Positions 31,590-39,994 of a DNA stretch of 64,000 bases are shown here, piece after piece. The stretch is from a virus. The translations under genes were made by a program, and so were the position numbers. The stretch spans positions 1 to 64,000 of IMG/VR virus record IMGVR_UViG_3300035667_000058. The stretch is one strand, 5' to 3'. Each line of letters starts with the position of its first letter. Position 1 is the first letter of the stretch. The notes under the pieces were generated by a model. It was not told the DNA's origin. It was given only the letters and a program-made list of their open reading frames with translations, and searched no databases.

Positions 31590-31877
31590 TCAGTACTCGG
31601 CAAGCGTCTCCGGCTCCGAGCGCTCGTTGTAGGCAAGCAGGCTACCGGGGGCGGGGTTGCGCGTGTCCGCGTCCAGAGCGAACCAGCTCGCGAACTGCGC
31701 GCGCGTGCCGGTGGCCGTCGCCGCAACCAGGCCGGGCATGCGCCTGGTTGTCGCGAAAGCAAACACTGCGATCCCCAGCGCCTGCAACGCCGCCGAGGCC
31801 TCCTGTTCCGTGCCCTTGATAACCAAGCTGAAATGCGCGAGCGCGAACATGGTTGCGAGCTCTGACTGAATGTCCAT
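31590..31877 (-). CDS. Small protein under operator C
   Basis: A 95-residue protein starting MDIQSELATMFALAHFSLVI, with GGAG 8 nt before ATG 31877. The central FSLVIKGTEQEASAALQALG and ATTRRMPGLVAA read like a small alpha/beta domain. No family recognised. It is the most upstream gene of the leftward cassette and borders the toxin-antitoxin pair. Confidence 0.5.
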   Translation of the reverse strand: MDIQSELATMFALAHFSLVIKGTEQEASAALQALGIAVFAFATTRRMPGLVAATATGTRAQFASWFALDADTRNPAPGSLLAYNERSEPETLAEY

Positions 31878-31913
31878 CCCGGTACTCCGATTGTTGCTGC
31901 TGTCCACTTCTAA

Positions 31914-31934
31914 AGAGTAACCCTCCGGGGTTAC
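31914..31934 (-). promoter_or_regulatory. Promoter-operator C (GTAACC-N6-GGTTAC)
   Basis: GTAACC 31917-31922 and GGTTAC 31929-31934. Minus-strand -10 TACTCT at plus 31914-31919, 17 bp from a weak TCGCAA -35. Same geometry as sites A and B. Confidence 0.65.
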
Positions 31935-31988
31935 ATTTGCGAGGGGTGGGCGCTGCAATTCGACATTGGGCCCCGGTGCGGAAGACCC

Positions 31989-32017
31989 TTGCGCACTACC
32001 CCGCGGCGGGGTATTAT
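31989..32017 (+). promoter_or_regulatory. Promoter with palindrome for the toxin-antitoxin pair
   Basis: -35 TTGCGC (31989-31994), 17 bp, -10 TATTAT (32012-32017), with the palindrome TACCCCG-CGG-CGGGGTA (31997-32013) across the spacer. The -10 overlaps the toxin start region, so the mRNA may begin at the GTG of 32023 (leaderless). The palindrome is a plausible autoregulatory operator. Confidence 0.6.
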
Positions 32018-32019
32018 GA

Positions 32020-32304
32020 ATGGTGGTCAACGTAGTGGAGTTCAGCGACGCGGTGGTCAAGGCAATGCCGAAGCTGCCGCCGCAAGTGGCGGTGAAGCTG
32101 CGCCTGTGGGCCGGTGCCGTGCGCGCCGCGGGCATTGACCAGGTGCGCAAGCAACAACACGGGTACCGCGACAAGCCGCTCAGCGGAGATCGCAAGGGCC
32201 AGCACTCGATACGGCTCAACCGCGCTTACCGCGCGTTTTACACCGTGGTGCGCAACGAGGTGACGGTGGTGCGGGTGATTGAAGTCAACAAGCACGAATA
32301 TTGA
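32020..32304 (+). CDS. RelE/HigB-like toxin
   Basis: A 94-residue protein: VVEFSDAVVKAMPKLPPQVA, then KPLSGDRKGQHSIRLNRAYR and AFYTVVRNEVTVVRVIEVNK. This follows the HigB/RelE mRNA-interferase pattern (Arg/Lys in the RxxYR region and a C-terminal strand). The first ATG (32020) lies at the -10 edge; GTG 32023 is an alternative start. Located before its partner, as in higBA. If active it would cleave mRNA at the ribosome. Confidence 0.75.
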   Translation: MVVNVVEFSDAVVKAMPKLPPQVAVKLRLWAGAVRAAGIDQVRKQQHGYRDKPLSGDRKGQHSIRLNRAYRAFYTVVRNEVTVVRVIEVNKHEY

Positions 32305-32325
32305 TGAGCGGGGGGGCAAGTGGAG

Positions 32326-32640
32326 ATGGCAAAAACGCGACAAGACAAAGCGATGGCGGCACTCGAGCGTGCGGCCGGTGGACCGTTGACGATCGGGCGC
32401 GCATTGTGGGCGATACGCGAGTGCGACGAGATCAGTCAGGCGGTGTTCGCCAAGCGGCTCGGCATCTCTGCGCAACACCTCTGCGACATCGAGAAAGGCC
32501 GGCGAGCGCCGCGAGCGGCGCGAGCGGCGAAGTGGGCGAAGGTGCTGGGGTACTCACCCGAGCAGTTCGCGGAGCTCGCGCTCCAGGCCGAACTCGACGC
32601 AGCGGGCTTGAAGCTACGCGCACGTGTGAAGGCAGCGTAA
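32326..32640 (+). CDS. HigA-like XRE antitoxin
   Basis: A 104-residue protein starting MAKTRQDKAMAALERAAGG (a GTG two codons upstream is possible). Core HTH: LTIGRALWAIRECDEISQAV, FAKRLGISAQHLCDIEKGRR. Encoded directly after the toxin, it would bind the toxin and the upstream palindrome. Such modules on phages stabilise lysogeny or block other phages; either is an inference. Confidence 0.75.
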   Translation: MAKTRQDKAMAALERAAGGPLTIGRALWAIRECDEISQAVFAKRLGISAQHLCDIEKGRRAPRAARAAKWAKVLGYSPEQFAELALQAELDAAGLKLRARVKAA

Positions 32641-32711
32641 GCCGCGAAGGCGGCAGGCGAATTCGCGTAGGCTGGTGACACCGCGCCGGCTGCCCGCTAG
32701 ACGTTGCAGAC

Positions 32712-34451
32712 GTGCTCGGCAGCTACCTACAAAGCGCCCTGTTGCGCCTCGACGGCTGGGAAAACGCGGTCACGGGGCTCGGCACCGCGCTCGACAAGAC
32801 GGTTGCCGCCCTGTTCAGCCGCAACGGCGCTGCGGCCTATGGCGATGAGTACTTCGGGCAGCTCTACGAAGACGACCCGCTCGCGCGCCGCATCTGCGAA
32901 AAAATCCCCGACGAGATGCTACGCGCCGGGTTTGACCTGCTCATGGGCGATGCGGACAACGCCCAGCAGCTTGCGACCAGCGTCCGCGACGCGCTCAAGG
33001 ACCTGCACGCGATCGCGCGCGTCAAAGACGCACTCGTGTGGGAACGCGTGCACGGTGGCGGCGCGGTGTTTATCGGCGCCGAGGACGGGGTGGGCGATTC
33101 AGCGCTGCCGCTCGACGAAGAGCGCTTGCAAGCGATCACGCACCTGACGGTGATCGACAAGCCCACCATGGTTGCAAAGACATGGTATGGGCCGGCGGAG
33201 CGCGGCGCCGGCCGCCCTGCGACGTGGGAGATCACGCCGGTCGACGCTGGCGGCAGCGGCCCGATCGAGGTGCATGAAAGCAGGCTGCTGCTGTTTCCAG
33301 GCGGTCGCGTCACGCACAAGCGCCGGATCGAGCTCAGGGGGTGGGGGCAGAGCACTCTGCGCGCGATTCACGACGCGCTGCGCGATTACAACATGAGCTG
33401 GGCCGGCGTGTCGCACATGCTGCAATCGGCCAATCAAGATGTCTGGTACATGGACGGTCTGAAGAACGCGCTCGCGAGCGGCAGCGCGGGCATGCGCGAG
33501 TTTTTCAGCGCGCGCTTTGCGATGGCCCAACAGAAGATGGGCCCCAACCATGCGATCGCGCTGGATTCTGAGCGCGAGAAATTCGAGCGTCACCCGTCGA
33601 CGCTCACGGGCATCCCTGAGACGCTGCAGCAGGTCTGTCTGCGCATGAGCGCGATCAGCGACATGCCCCTGACGGTGCTGTTCGGCATGAGTCCCGCGGG
33701 GATGAACGCGACCGGCGAAAGCGACCTGCAAATCTGGCACTCGGCCGTCGGCGCGATGCAGGGCGAGAAGCTGCAGCCGGCGCTCGAGCGCTTGATCCGC
33801 TTGCTGATGATCAGCGACAAGGGGCCCACGGGCGGCGAAGAAATCGAAGGCTGGTCGATCCGGTTTCGCGCGCTGCGCACGCTCAGCGAAATCGAGCAAG
33901 CGGACCTGCGGGCCAAGCAGGCGGGTACCGATAAGCTGTACGTGGACATGACGGCGCTGTTGCCCGAAGAGGTCGCGACCAACCGGTTCCGGCCCGAGGG
34001 CTTCTCGACTGCTACCAGCATCGATCTCGACGTGCGCAAGCAGATCATGGCAGCCGAGTTGCAGCGCATGGACGAGCCTGACGATCCCGCGAAGGATGAC
34101 AGCGCCGCGGGTGACCCCGCACCTGACGGCGGGGCGCCTGCGGGGGGCGACACCACCACCGTGGCCGACACGGCGATGAACGGTGCGCAGGTGGCGTCGT
34201 TGCTCGAGGTGATCCAGGCCGTCGCGGCAGAGACCATCCCGCGCGCAACGGGCGTGCAGCTGCTCATTCGCGCATTCCAACTCACCGCTGAGCAAGCCGA
34301 GTTGCTCATGGGCGACGTGGGCAGGGGCTTCGAACCCAAAAAACCGGCCGCCCCGCAGGCATTTGGCGGCCTGCCAAAGCCGCCCGTGCCACCCGAACCC
34401 GACCCGGCCACCACGCCGCCCCCACCAAACACCACCAAGCCCAAGCCGTGA
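32712..34451 (+). CDS. Portal protein (DUF1073 family)
   Basis: 579 residues from GTG 32712. Features of the DUF1073/SPP1-type portal: YEDDPLARRICEKIPDEMLR, KDALVWERVHGGGAVFIGAE, HESRLLLFPGG and the FGMSPAGMNATGESDLQIWH block. The last 110 residues are acidic, then Pro-rich, probably disordered. It forms the dodecameric DNA channel at the capsid vertex and docks the terminase. A 72-nt gap separates it from the antitoxin gene. Confidence 0.9.
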   Translation: MLGSYLQSALLRLDGWENAVTGLGTALDKTVAALFSRNGAAAYGDEYFGQLYEDDPLARRICEKIPDEMLRAGFDLLMGDADNAQQLATSVRDALKDLHAIARVKDALVWERVHGGGAVFIGAEDGVGDSALPLDEERLQAITHLTVIDKPTMVAKTWYGPAERGAGRPATWEITPVDAGGSGPIEVHESRLLLFPGGRVTHKRRIELRGWGQSTLRAIHDALRDYNMSWAGVSHMLQSANQDVWYMDGLKNALASGSAGMREFFSARFAMAQQKMGPNHAIALDSEREKFERHPSTLTGIPETLQQVCLRMSAISDMPLTVLFGMSPAGMNATGESDLQIWHSAVGAMQGEKLQPALERLIRLLMISDKGPTGGEEIEGWSIRFRALRTLSEIEQADLRAKQAGTDKLYVDMTALLPEEVATNRFRPEGFSTATSIDLDVRKQIMAAELQRMDEPDDPAKDDSAAGDPAPDGGAPAGGDTTTVADTAMNGAQVASLLEVIQAVAAETIPRATGVQLLIRAFQLTAEQAELLMGDVGRGFEPKKPAAPQAFGGLPKPPVPPEPDPATTPPPPNTTKPKP

Positions 34452-35332
34452 GCGCGGCGTCGCAACGCACCATTGCCGAGTTGCGGGTGCGTCGCATGAT
34501 GGCGCAGCTCGCCGGACGCAAGCAGCGCAGAGCCCGCCGCAAGATACCCGAGCAGGGCTACCCGCGTGCATCGCAGCTCGCGTACTTCCAGCTGTGTAAG
34601 CGCGTGATTGCGGACTTGGCGGGGCTCATCACTGCCGAGGTGCTGCCACAGCTGCCTGCGCTGCTCGCGCAAATTCGTGTGCTGCACCCGACGCGTACGC
34701 TTCGTACAGATGCCGCCGACGATATCGATTCCGCGTTCCCCAGCGCAGCACGCGTGCTGTTCGACTTGCCCGTGGACCTCATGGAGATCGCTCGCAGCGT
34801 CAGCGTGTTCAACCGCCGCGCACTGCTCAAGCAGGTGCATGCCGGGCTCGGGATCGATCTGCTGGCGGGCGAGCCGTACCTCGCAAACCACCTTGAGCTG
34901 TTCGTCGCGGACAACGTGCGGCTCATCACTTCAGTCGCAGAAACGCACATGGACACCATCCGCGGGATCGTCATGCGCGCAGCGCGCGAGGGCACGCGGG
35001 CATCCGACGCGGCAAAGGAAATCGCAGCACGGACAGACGTCTCTGAGTCACGTGCGCAGCTGATCGCGCGCGACCAGATCGGCTCGCTCAACGGCGAACT
35101 CACGCAGCTACGTCAAGAGAGCCTGGGAATCGAGCGTTACACGTGGGTCACATCGCGTGACGAGCGGGTGCGCGACGACCATGCCGAGCTCGATGGGACC
35201 ACTCAAAGCTGGGACGATCCGCCGGTCGTGAACCAGAAGACAGGTCGCACCGGGCACCCGGGCCAGGACATCAACTGCAGGTGTACAGCAAGCCCAGTGG
35301 TCGATGACCTTCTCGAAGCACTGGGCGCGTAG
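34448..35332 (+). CDS. Phage head morphogenesis protein (Mu gpF / SPP1 gp7-like)
   Basis: 294 residues from GTG 34448, overlapping the portal stop (GTGA). The C-terminal domain has SESRAQLIARDQIGSLNGEL, YTWVTSRDERVRDDHAELDG and the Cys-ligand motif GHPGQDINCRCTA, diagnostic for the minor head protein family. The N-terminal 170 residues are helical. It is a minor capsid protein ejected with or attached to the portal. Confidence 0.88.
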   Translation: MSAASQRTIAELRVRRMMAQLAGRKQRRARRKIPEQGYPRASQLAYFQLCKRVIADLAGLITAEVLPQLPALLAQIRVLHPTRTLRTDAADDIDSAFPSAARVLFDLPVDLMEIARSVSVFNRRALLKQVHAGLGIDLLAGEPYLANHLELFVADNVRLITSVAETHMDTIRGIVMRAAREGTRASDAAKEIAARTDVSESRAQLIARDQIGSLNGELTQLRQESLGIERYTWVTSRDERVRDDHAELDGTTQSWDDPPVVNQKTGRTGHPGQDINCRCTASPVVDDLLEALGA

Positions 35333-35376
35333 CCCATGGCGCAGCTCTTGCCAGCCACTGCCGCGCCGTTAGACGT

Positions 35377-36942
35377 GTGCAGGTGTCAATGCCCGCGCGT
35401 GAGCGCCCTACCGGCAGTGTGTTGCGCTTGGACTTCGCGCCGATCCGCGGCGCGCGGGTAACACCGCAGGGGTTTTTGCGGCTCGACGCGTCGCTAGGCC
35501 GCACGGGCGTGCTCACGTATCAGACCCCCGATGGGCCGCGCCGTGAGCTGCGCTTGCCCGAAGAAGTGTTCAAGGCCGATTCGCTCGCAAGTGCGATGGG
35601 CGCAGTGGTCACCGACCTGCACCCGCCGCGCGAAGACGCATTCATCACCACGCAGAACTACCGCAAGTGGGGCGTGGGGTATGTCGGCGACGACGTGCGC
35701 CAGGACGGCAACCTCGTGCGCGCCAGCATCGTCATTCAGGACCAGGCCGTTCAGGAGATGATCCTCGCGGGCAAACGCCGCGAGATCAGCCCCGGCTACA
35801 TGTGCCGGCTGGACCCCACAGCAGGCCGGTACGACGGCATCGAGTACGACGCGGTTCAACGCGATATCGTGGTGAACTCTGTTGGGCTCGGGCCGAGCAA
35901 CTGGGGCCGGCAGGGCAGCGAAGTCGCGTTGCGGCTCGACAGCTTCGATGCCACGGCTGCGATCGGCCAATACGGCAGCAACACGGCGTTGGGCGACTTC
36001 GTGCGCACCACCATGCTTGCGCGCGGGATGACCGTCACCCAACTCGCCGAGCAGACGGGCATCATCGCGCCCAAGCCCAAAGAAGAGTCACCCTTGCTGC
36101 GCGTCGGATCGCTCGTCGACCGCTCATACATCTTGCGCGAGATCCTCGAAGGCTGGACACCGCGGCCGAGTGACGAGCAGCTCAAGGCGCTTGCCAAGGT
36201 GCTCGATTGCACGCTTACGCAGCTGCTGGACCTCATACCCGAAGAGCTGCGCGCTGATTCGCGCACGAGCGCACGCACTGTTGCAAACGCAGGCGTTGTA
36301 GACGCCGGCAAAGAACCGCTTATACGCGATCACGTTGACCCGACAACGGGCAAGGCGACCCAGAAGAAGAGGCCATGCATGGATCCAATCGAGATACGGC
36401 TAGACGGACTCACGATCTCGCTGCCCAAGCACGAGGCCGAGGTTGTGCAAAAGGCGGTGGGCGAGCGCGACGCAAAGATCAAGGCGCACACGGCCGAGCA
36501 GAGCACGTTGCAGGCCAAGCTCGACGGGCTGACCGAGCAGCACGCCAAGGCCAAGAAAGACTTGGCCGAGCTGCCCGAGAAGCTGCGCACGGAGATGAGC
36601 GCGCGGGCTGACCTGCTGGGCCATGCACGCCGGGTGCTCGGGCCGGATATCAAGCTCGACGGCAAGACCGATCGGCAGGTGCGCGAGGAGGTGCTCAAAA
36701 AGCTTTCTCCCAACGTGGTGCTCGACGCCAAGGACGACACCTACATCGCAGTGCGTTTCGACGTCGCACTCGAGGGCTTCAAAGAGCCCAGCGCCAGCGA
36801 AAAGGTGCGCGCAGCAGTGACCGGCGGCACCGATCCCAAGGTTGCGCGCACCGATGCCAAGGACGATCCCGATCCGGCCAAGGCACGCGCCGAGATGGTC
36901 GAGCGCAACCACAACGCGTGGAACACCAAGCCGGCGAACTGA
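35377..36942 (+). CDS. Capsid protease-scaffold (DUF2213) with internal XRE-type HTH
   Basis: 521 residues (GTG 35377; ATG 35389 possible). Residues 15-190 are the DUF2213 protease part: His82 in VVTDLHPPRED and Ser138 in KRREISPGYMC are likely catalytic, then YDAVQRDIVVNSVGLGPSNW with Ser replacing the usual His of the NH motif. Residues about 204-290 form an unexpected Cro/CI-like HTH: LGDFVRTTMLARGMTVTQLA with EQTGI, then REILEGWTPRPSDEQLKALA. Residues 330-430 are a coiled-coil scaffold (AEVVQKAVGERDAKIKAHTA). The C-terminus is Lys/Asp/Ala-rich. Scaffold and protease fusion is usual; the HTH is not. Confidence 0.82.
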   Translation: MQVSMPARERPTGSVLRLDFAPIRGARVTPQGFLRLDASLGRTGVLTYQTPDGPRRELRLPEEVFKADSLASAMGAVVTDLHPPREDAFITTQNYRKWGVGYVGDDVRQDGNLVRASIVIQDQAVQEMILAGKRREISPGYMCRLDPTAGRYDGIEYDAVQRDIVVNSVGLGPSNWGRQGSEVALRLDSFDATAAIGQYGSNTALGDFVRTTMLARGMTVTQLAEQTGIIAPKPKEESPLLRVGSLVDRSYILREILEGWTPRPSDEQLKALAKVLDCTLTQLLDLIPEELRADSRTSARTVANAGVVDAGKEPLIRDHVDPTTGKATQKKRPCMDPIEIRLDGLTISLPKHEAEVVQKAVGERDAKIKAHTAEQSTLQAKLDGLTEQHAKAKKDLAELPEKLRTEMSARADLLGHARRVLGPDIKLDGKTDRQVREEVLKKLSPNVVLDAKDDTYIAVRFDVALEGFKEPSASEKVRAAVTGGTDPKVARTDAKDDPDPAKARAEMVERNHNAWNTKPAN

Positions 36943-36987
36943 CGCCCGCCAGCAACCCCAAGCACGAAAGAAACGGGCCCCACCACC

Positions 36988-37758
36988 ATGCAAACGACCT
37001 TCCCACTGCGCCCCCTGCGCGCCTTCGCTGGCATGCACGCCGACACCTACCCGTCAGCGTTCATTAGCCGCGCGCTGTCGACGCGTCAGCTCGTGGAGCT
37101 GACCTTCGGCACGGCCGATGGCACGTACACCGTGACCATCAACGGCGTCGAAGTCGCAAACTTTGTGGCTGCGACCAAGACCGCCACGCAGATCCGCGAC
37201 GCCATCGCGGCCGACCTCGCTGCGAGCGCCGCGCCGGTGATCGCGACCCCGAGCAGCACCAACAAGCTGCTGCTCGAAAACGCCGGTTACGAAGCCGCGT
37301 TCACCATCGCGATTCCCACCATCGCGGGTTACACCAGCAGTCAGACAGTACCGCAGGGCCAAGTCGCGCCGTTCGGCGCGGGCGTGGTACGCGACGACGG
37401 TGCGGCCGTCAGCGGCAAGCAGTGCCGGCTGCCACGCTTGGCCGCCGATGTGACGTTGGGCGGGTTCCTCGGAGTGCTCGCAAGCAATACGGCCAAGATG
37501 CCGGCCAACGGCTGGCCCGACAAGTCCATGCCCGACATCATGCGCGCCGGGCACATCTACGTACTGGTCGAAGGCACGGGCATCGAAGGCGCGGGGCTGT
37601 TCATGCGCTTCGCGACCGGCGCCGGCGGCAGCCAGCTCGGCGCGTTCCGCGGCGATGCCGACAGCGGCACCGCAGTCGCAGTGCCCGGCATGCGCGCACT
37701 CGAGACATGGACCACGGGCGGCATCGTGCTCGCCGAGCTCCAGCCGCAAACGGCCTGA
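36988..37758 (+). CDS. Capsid decoration/cement-like structural protein
   Basis: 256 residues, directly before the major capsid gene. Residues 35-115 form a beta-rich domain (YTVTINGVEVANFVAATKTA) of the kind inserted in phage structural proteins, followed by QVAPFGAGVVRDDGAAVSGK, AGHIYVLVEGTGIEGAGLFM and a C-terminal region, a pattern seen in Gp24-like cement proteins. Position and composition are the main support. Confidence 0.65.
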   Translation: MQTTFPLRPLRAFAGMHADTYPSAFISRALSTRQLVELTFGTADGTYTVTINGVEVANFVAATKTATQIRDAIAADLAASAAPVIATPSSTNKLLLENAGYEAAFTIAIPTIAGYTSSQTVPQGQVAPFGAGVVRDDGAAVSGKQCRLPRLAADVTLGGFLGVLASNTAKMPANGWPDKSMPDIMRAGHIYVLVEGTGIEGAGLFMRFATGAGGSQLGAFRGDADSGTAVAVPGMRALETWTTGGIVLAELQPQTA

Positions 37759-37797
37759 CAGCCGCCGGACGCGTAACGAAAAAGGAAATCCAGTCAC

Positions 37798-38763
37798 ATG
37801 CTCGACGAACGGCGACAGCAAGACCTACTGGCCATGAAGGCGGCTTTATGCAGCCTCAACCTCGACGCGAATGAGACGGCGATGCTCGATCGCCAACTCA
37901 AGTACGTCGAGACCACCATCTACAAAGTGCAGTACCCGGATTTGCGGCACAGGCAATACATTCCGCAGGACGGCAGCACGCCCGCGGGCGCGGACTCGAT
38001 TCTGTATCGGCAGTTCGACACCGTGCGCAACGCGAAGATGATCAGCGACTTCGCTGATGATCTTCCCTTTGCAGACGTCATCCAACGAGAGTTCCCCATC
38101 CCGATCAAGCCGCTCGGCAGCGCGTACAAGTACAGCCTGCGCGACCTGCAGCACGCGGCATTCAGCGGCGTGCCGCTCGATACGCTGCGCGCGTCCGCTG
38201 CGCGCGACTCGATCGAGTACGAGCTCGACGACATTGCGTGCTTTGGCCGTCCGGAGGTCGGGTTGCTCGGCCTGGTCAACAACCCCAACGTGGACGTCAT
38301 CTCGGTGGGCACCGGCGTCGGCGGCAACACATGGGCGCTCAAGACGGCGCTGGAGATCATCGCGGACCTCGCGCGGCTCAACAGCTACATCGTCACCAAG
38401 ACGAACCAAATCTACCGGGCTAACACGATCCTGATGGGAACGGCGCTGTTCGAGAAGCTCAGCAGCATGCCGTTTTCGAACCTCAGCGACCGCACCGTCA
38501 TCGAGTGGTTCCGATCGAACAACCCGGGCATCACCATCGATGGCTGGCACCGGCTGAGCACCGCGAACGCAGCCGGCACCGGCCCGCGCGTGGTGGCGTA
38601 CCTGCGCGATCCGCGCGTGCTTCAAGAAAAGATCCCGATGGAGTTCACGCAACTTCCGCCCCAGCCCAAGGGCCTGGCGTTCGTCATCAACACATGGGCG
38701 CTCACTGCAGGCGTGCACGTGTATCAGCCCGGCGCGATGGTCTACATGGACGGCGCGGCGTAG
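37798..38763 (+). CDS. Major capsid protein (DUF2184 family)
   Basis: 321 residues with a GGAAA region before the ATG. HK97-fold motifs of DUF2184: VQYPDLRHRQYIPQDGSTPAG, the insertion FADVIQREFPIPIKPLGSAY, ASAARDSIEYELDDIACFG, LLGLVNNPNV and the P-domain end QLPPQPKGLAFVINTWALTA. It forms the icosahedral shell and is assembled on the upstream scaffold. Confidence 0.9.
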   Translation: MLDERRQQDLLAMKAALCSLNLDANETAMLDRQLKYVETTIYKVQYPDLRHRQYIPQDGSTPAGADSILYRQFDTVRNAKMISDFADDLPFADVIQREFPIPIKPLGSAYKYSLRDLQHAAFSGVPLDTLRASAARDSIEYELDDIACFGRPEVGLLGLVNNPNVDVISVGTGVGGNTWALKTALEIIADLARLNSYIVTKTNQIYRANTILMGTALFEKLSSMPFSNLSDRTVIEWFRSNNPGITIDGWHRLSTANAAGTGPRVVAYLRDPRVLQEKIPMEFTQLPPQPKGLAFVINTWALTAGVHVYQPGAMVYMDGAA

Positions 38764-38812
38764 GAGCGCTGACGACAGGTCTTTTTTACCCGACGGGAGG
38801 GCGAGTTTAGTC

Positions 38813-39193
38813 ATGGCGGTGATCTTCAACAAACGGCTGCACAACCTGGTCGTCGGCGACACGACGCTCGCGCCAGGCGAGAACACGGTCGATGACGCGT
38901 TGTGGGGCAAGCTCAATACCAAGGGTAGCCAGGTCGAGAGTTGGCTGCGCTTGAACTGGCTCGGCGAAAAGCGCAGCTTGCCGCTGGCCAAGGGCGAGCA
39001 GCCCAAGCAGACCGGCTCTGCCAAGGGCGGTGCGGTGTTCGCGGCCCCCACGGTCGATGGCCCGGTCTCCGAAGCGGGTGGCGGCCCGGCCGGTGGTCCG
39101 GCGAGCAAGGCGGGCAACGACGAGACGGTGGTGCGCGAGGGCGGCCCGGCAGTCATCCCCGACGGCAGCAACCACCCACGCCGCGGCCGGTAG
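38813..39193 (+). CDS. Small structural protein, unknown
   Basis: A 126-residue protein: MAVIFNKRLHNLVVGDTTLA, then a Gly/Ala/Pro-rich low-complexity end. GGGAGG upstream gives a good start. Located between capsid and connector genes, so probably a minor head protein. Confidence 0.6.
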   Translation: MAVIFNKRLHNLVVGDTTLAPGENTVDDALWGKLNTKGSQVESWLRLNWLGEKRSLPLAKGEQPKQTGSAKGGAVFAAPTVDGPVSEAGGGPAGGPASKAGNDETVVREGGPAVIPDGSNHPRRGR

Positions 39194-39202
39194 GCCCGGC
39201 GC

Positions 39203-39505
39203 ATGGCGGCTGCGTACCAAGCCTTTATCGACCGCTGGCCGCATTTCAAAGCGGACAAGCCCGCCGAGCAGGCCGCGCGGCAGGCGCTCATCGAGAGCGA
39301 ACTCGGCTACGCTAGCAAGCAGGTCAACGTCGAGTACTGGGGCGAGCAGACGACCGATGCGGTGATGCTGCTGGCGGCACACCGGATTGCGACGCAGCCC
39401 GGCGGCCAGTTCTCGCGCCTGCAAAACAAGTCGGGCGGCACCGCGTATCTCGAGGAGTACACGCGCATGGAAAAGCGGCTGCTGATCGGCGATCGGGTGT
39501 TCTGA
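39203..39505 (+). CDS. Head-tail connector protein (DUF4054)
   Basis: A 100-residue helical protein: AYQAFIDRWPHFKADKPAEQ, ALIESELGYASKQVNVEYW, AVMLLAAHRIATQ and YLEEYTRMEKRLL. Matches the DUF4054/gp6-like adaptor pattern (first connector ring below the portal). Confidence 0.8.
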   Translation: MAAAYQAFIDRWPHFKADKPAEQAARQALIESELGYASKQVNVEYWGEQTTDAVMLLAAHRIATQPGGQFSRLQNKSGGTAYLEEYTRMEKRLLIGDRVF

Positions 39506-39507
39506 CC

Positions 39508-39990
39508 ATGACGAGCAGCCTGCACGATATCGACAAGGGCTTTCGCCACATCGTGCACTCCATGGCGGTTGCAGCGGGTAGCCCCGACGCGCACGTGGTG
39601 GTGGGCTGGCCTGAGCGCACGGCAGGCTCGCCGCGCACGGACGGCAGCGGGATGACCAACGCTGCCATAGCGGCCGTGCACGAGTACGGCGCGCCAGCCC
39701 GCGGCATTCCCGAGCGCAGCATGCTGCGCGGCACCGCCGACGCCAACCAAGCCAGGTACATCGAGATGACGCGGCTGATCGCGCGCGGTGTGGCAGAGGG
39801 CCGCGCGAGCCTGCGCCAAGGGCTTGACCTGCTCGGTGTGACGTTCAAGGGGGACATGCAGAGCCGCATCAGCGACGGCATCGCTCCGCCCAATTCCCCG
39901 GCAACGATCAAGCGCAAGGGCAGTAGCACCCCGCTCATTGCCAGCGGCCAGATGCGCCAATCGATCGATCACGAAGTGCGTGGGTGCTGA
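39508..39990 (+). CDS. Neck/tail completion protein (HK97 gp10-like)
   Basis: A 160-residue protein. AIAAVHEYGAPARGIPERSM with LRGTADAN is the signature of the HK97 gp10 family; the C-terminus ends in PATIKRKGSSTPLIASGQMR, typical of this fold. It joins head connector and tail. Confidence 0.85.
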   Translation: MTSSLHDIDKGFRHIVHSMAVAAGSPDAHVVVGWPERTAGSPRTDGSGMTNAAIAAVHEYGAPARGIPERSMLRGTADANQARYIEMTRLIARGVAEGRASLRQGLDLLGVTFKGDMQSRISDGIAPPNSPATIKRKGSSTPLIASGQMRQSIDHEVRGC

Positions 39991-39994
39991 TGGC

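Noticed and set aside
33099-34571. Long minus-strand open frame antisense to the portal gene
   Set aside because: High-GC third positions leave long antisense frames; composition is Arg/His/Ala-rich and has no start signal. The plus-strand portal is certain.
37846-39291. Minus-strand frame antisense to the capsid gene
   Set aside because: No domain, biased composition, no ribosome-binding site; capsid gene explains the region.
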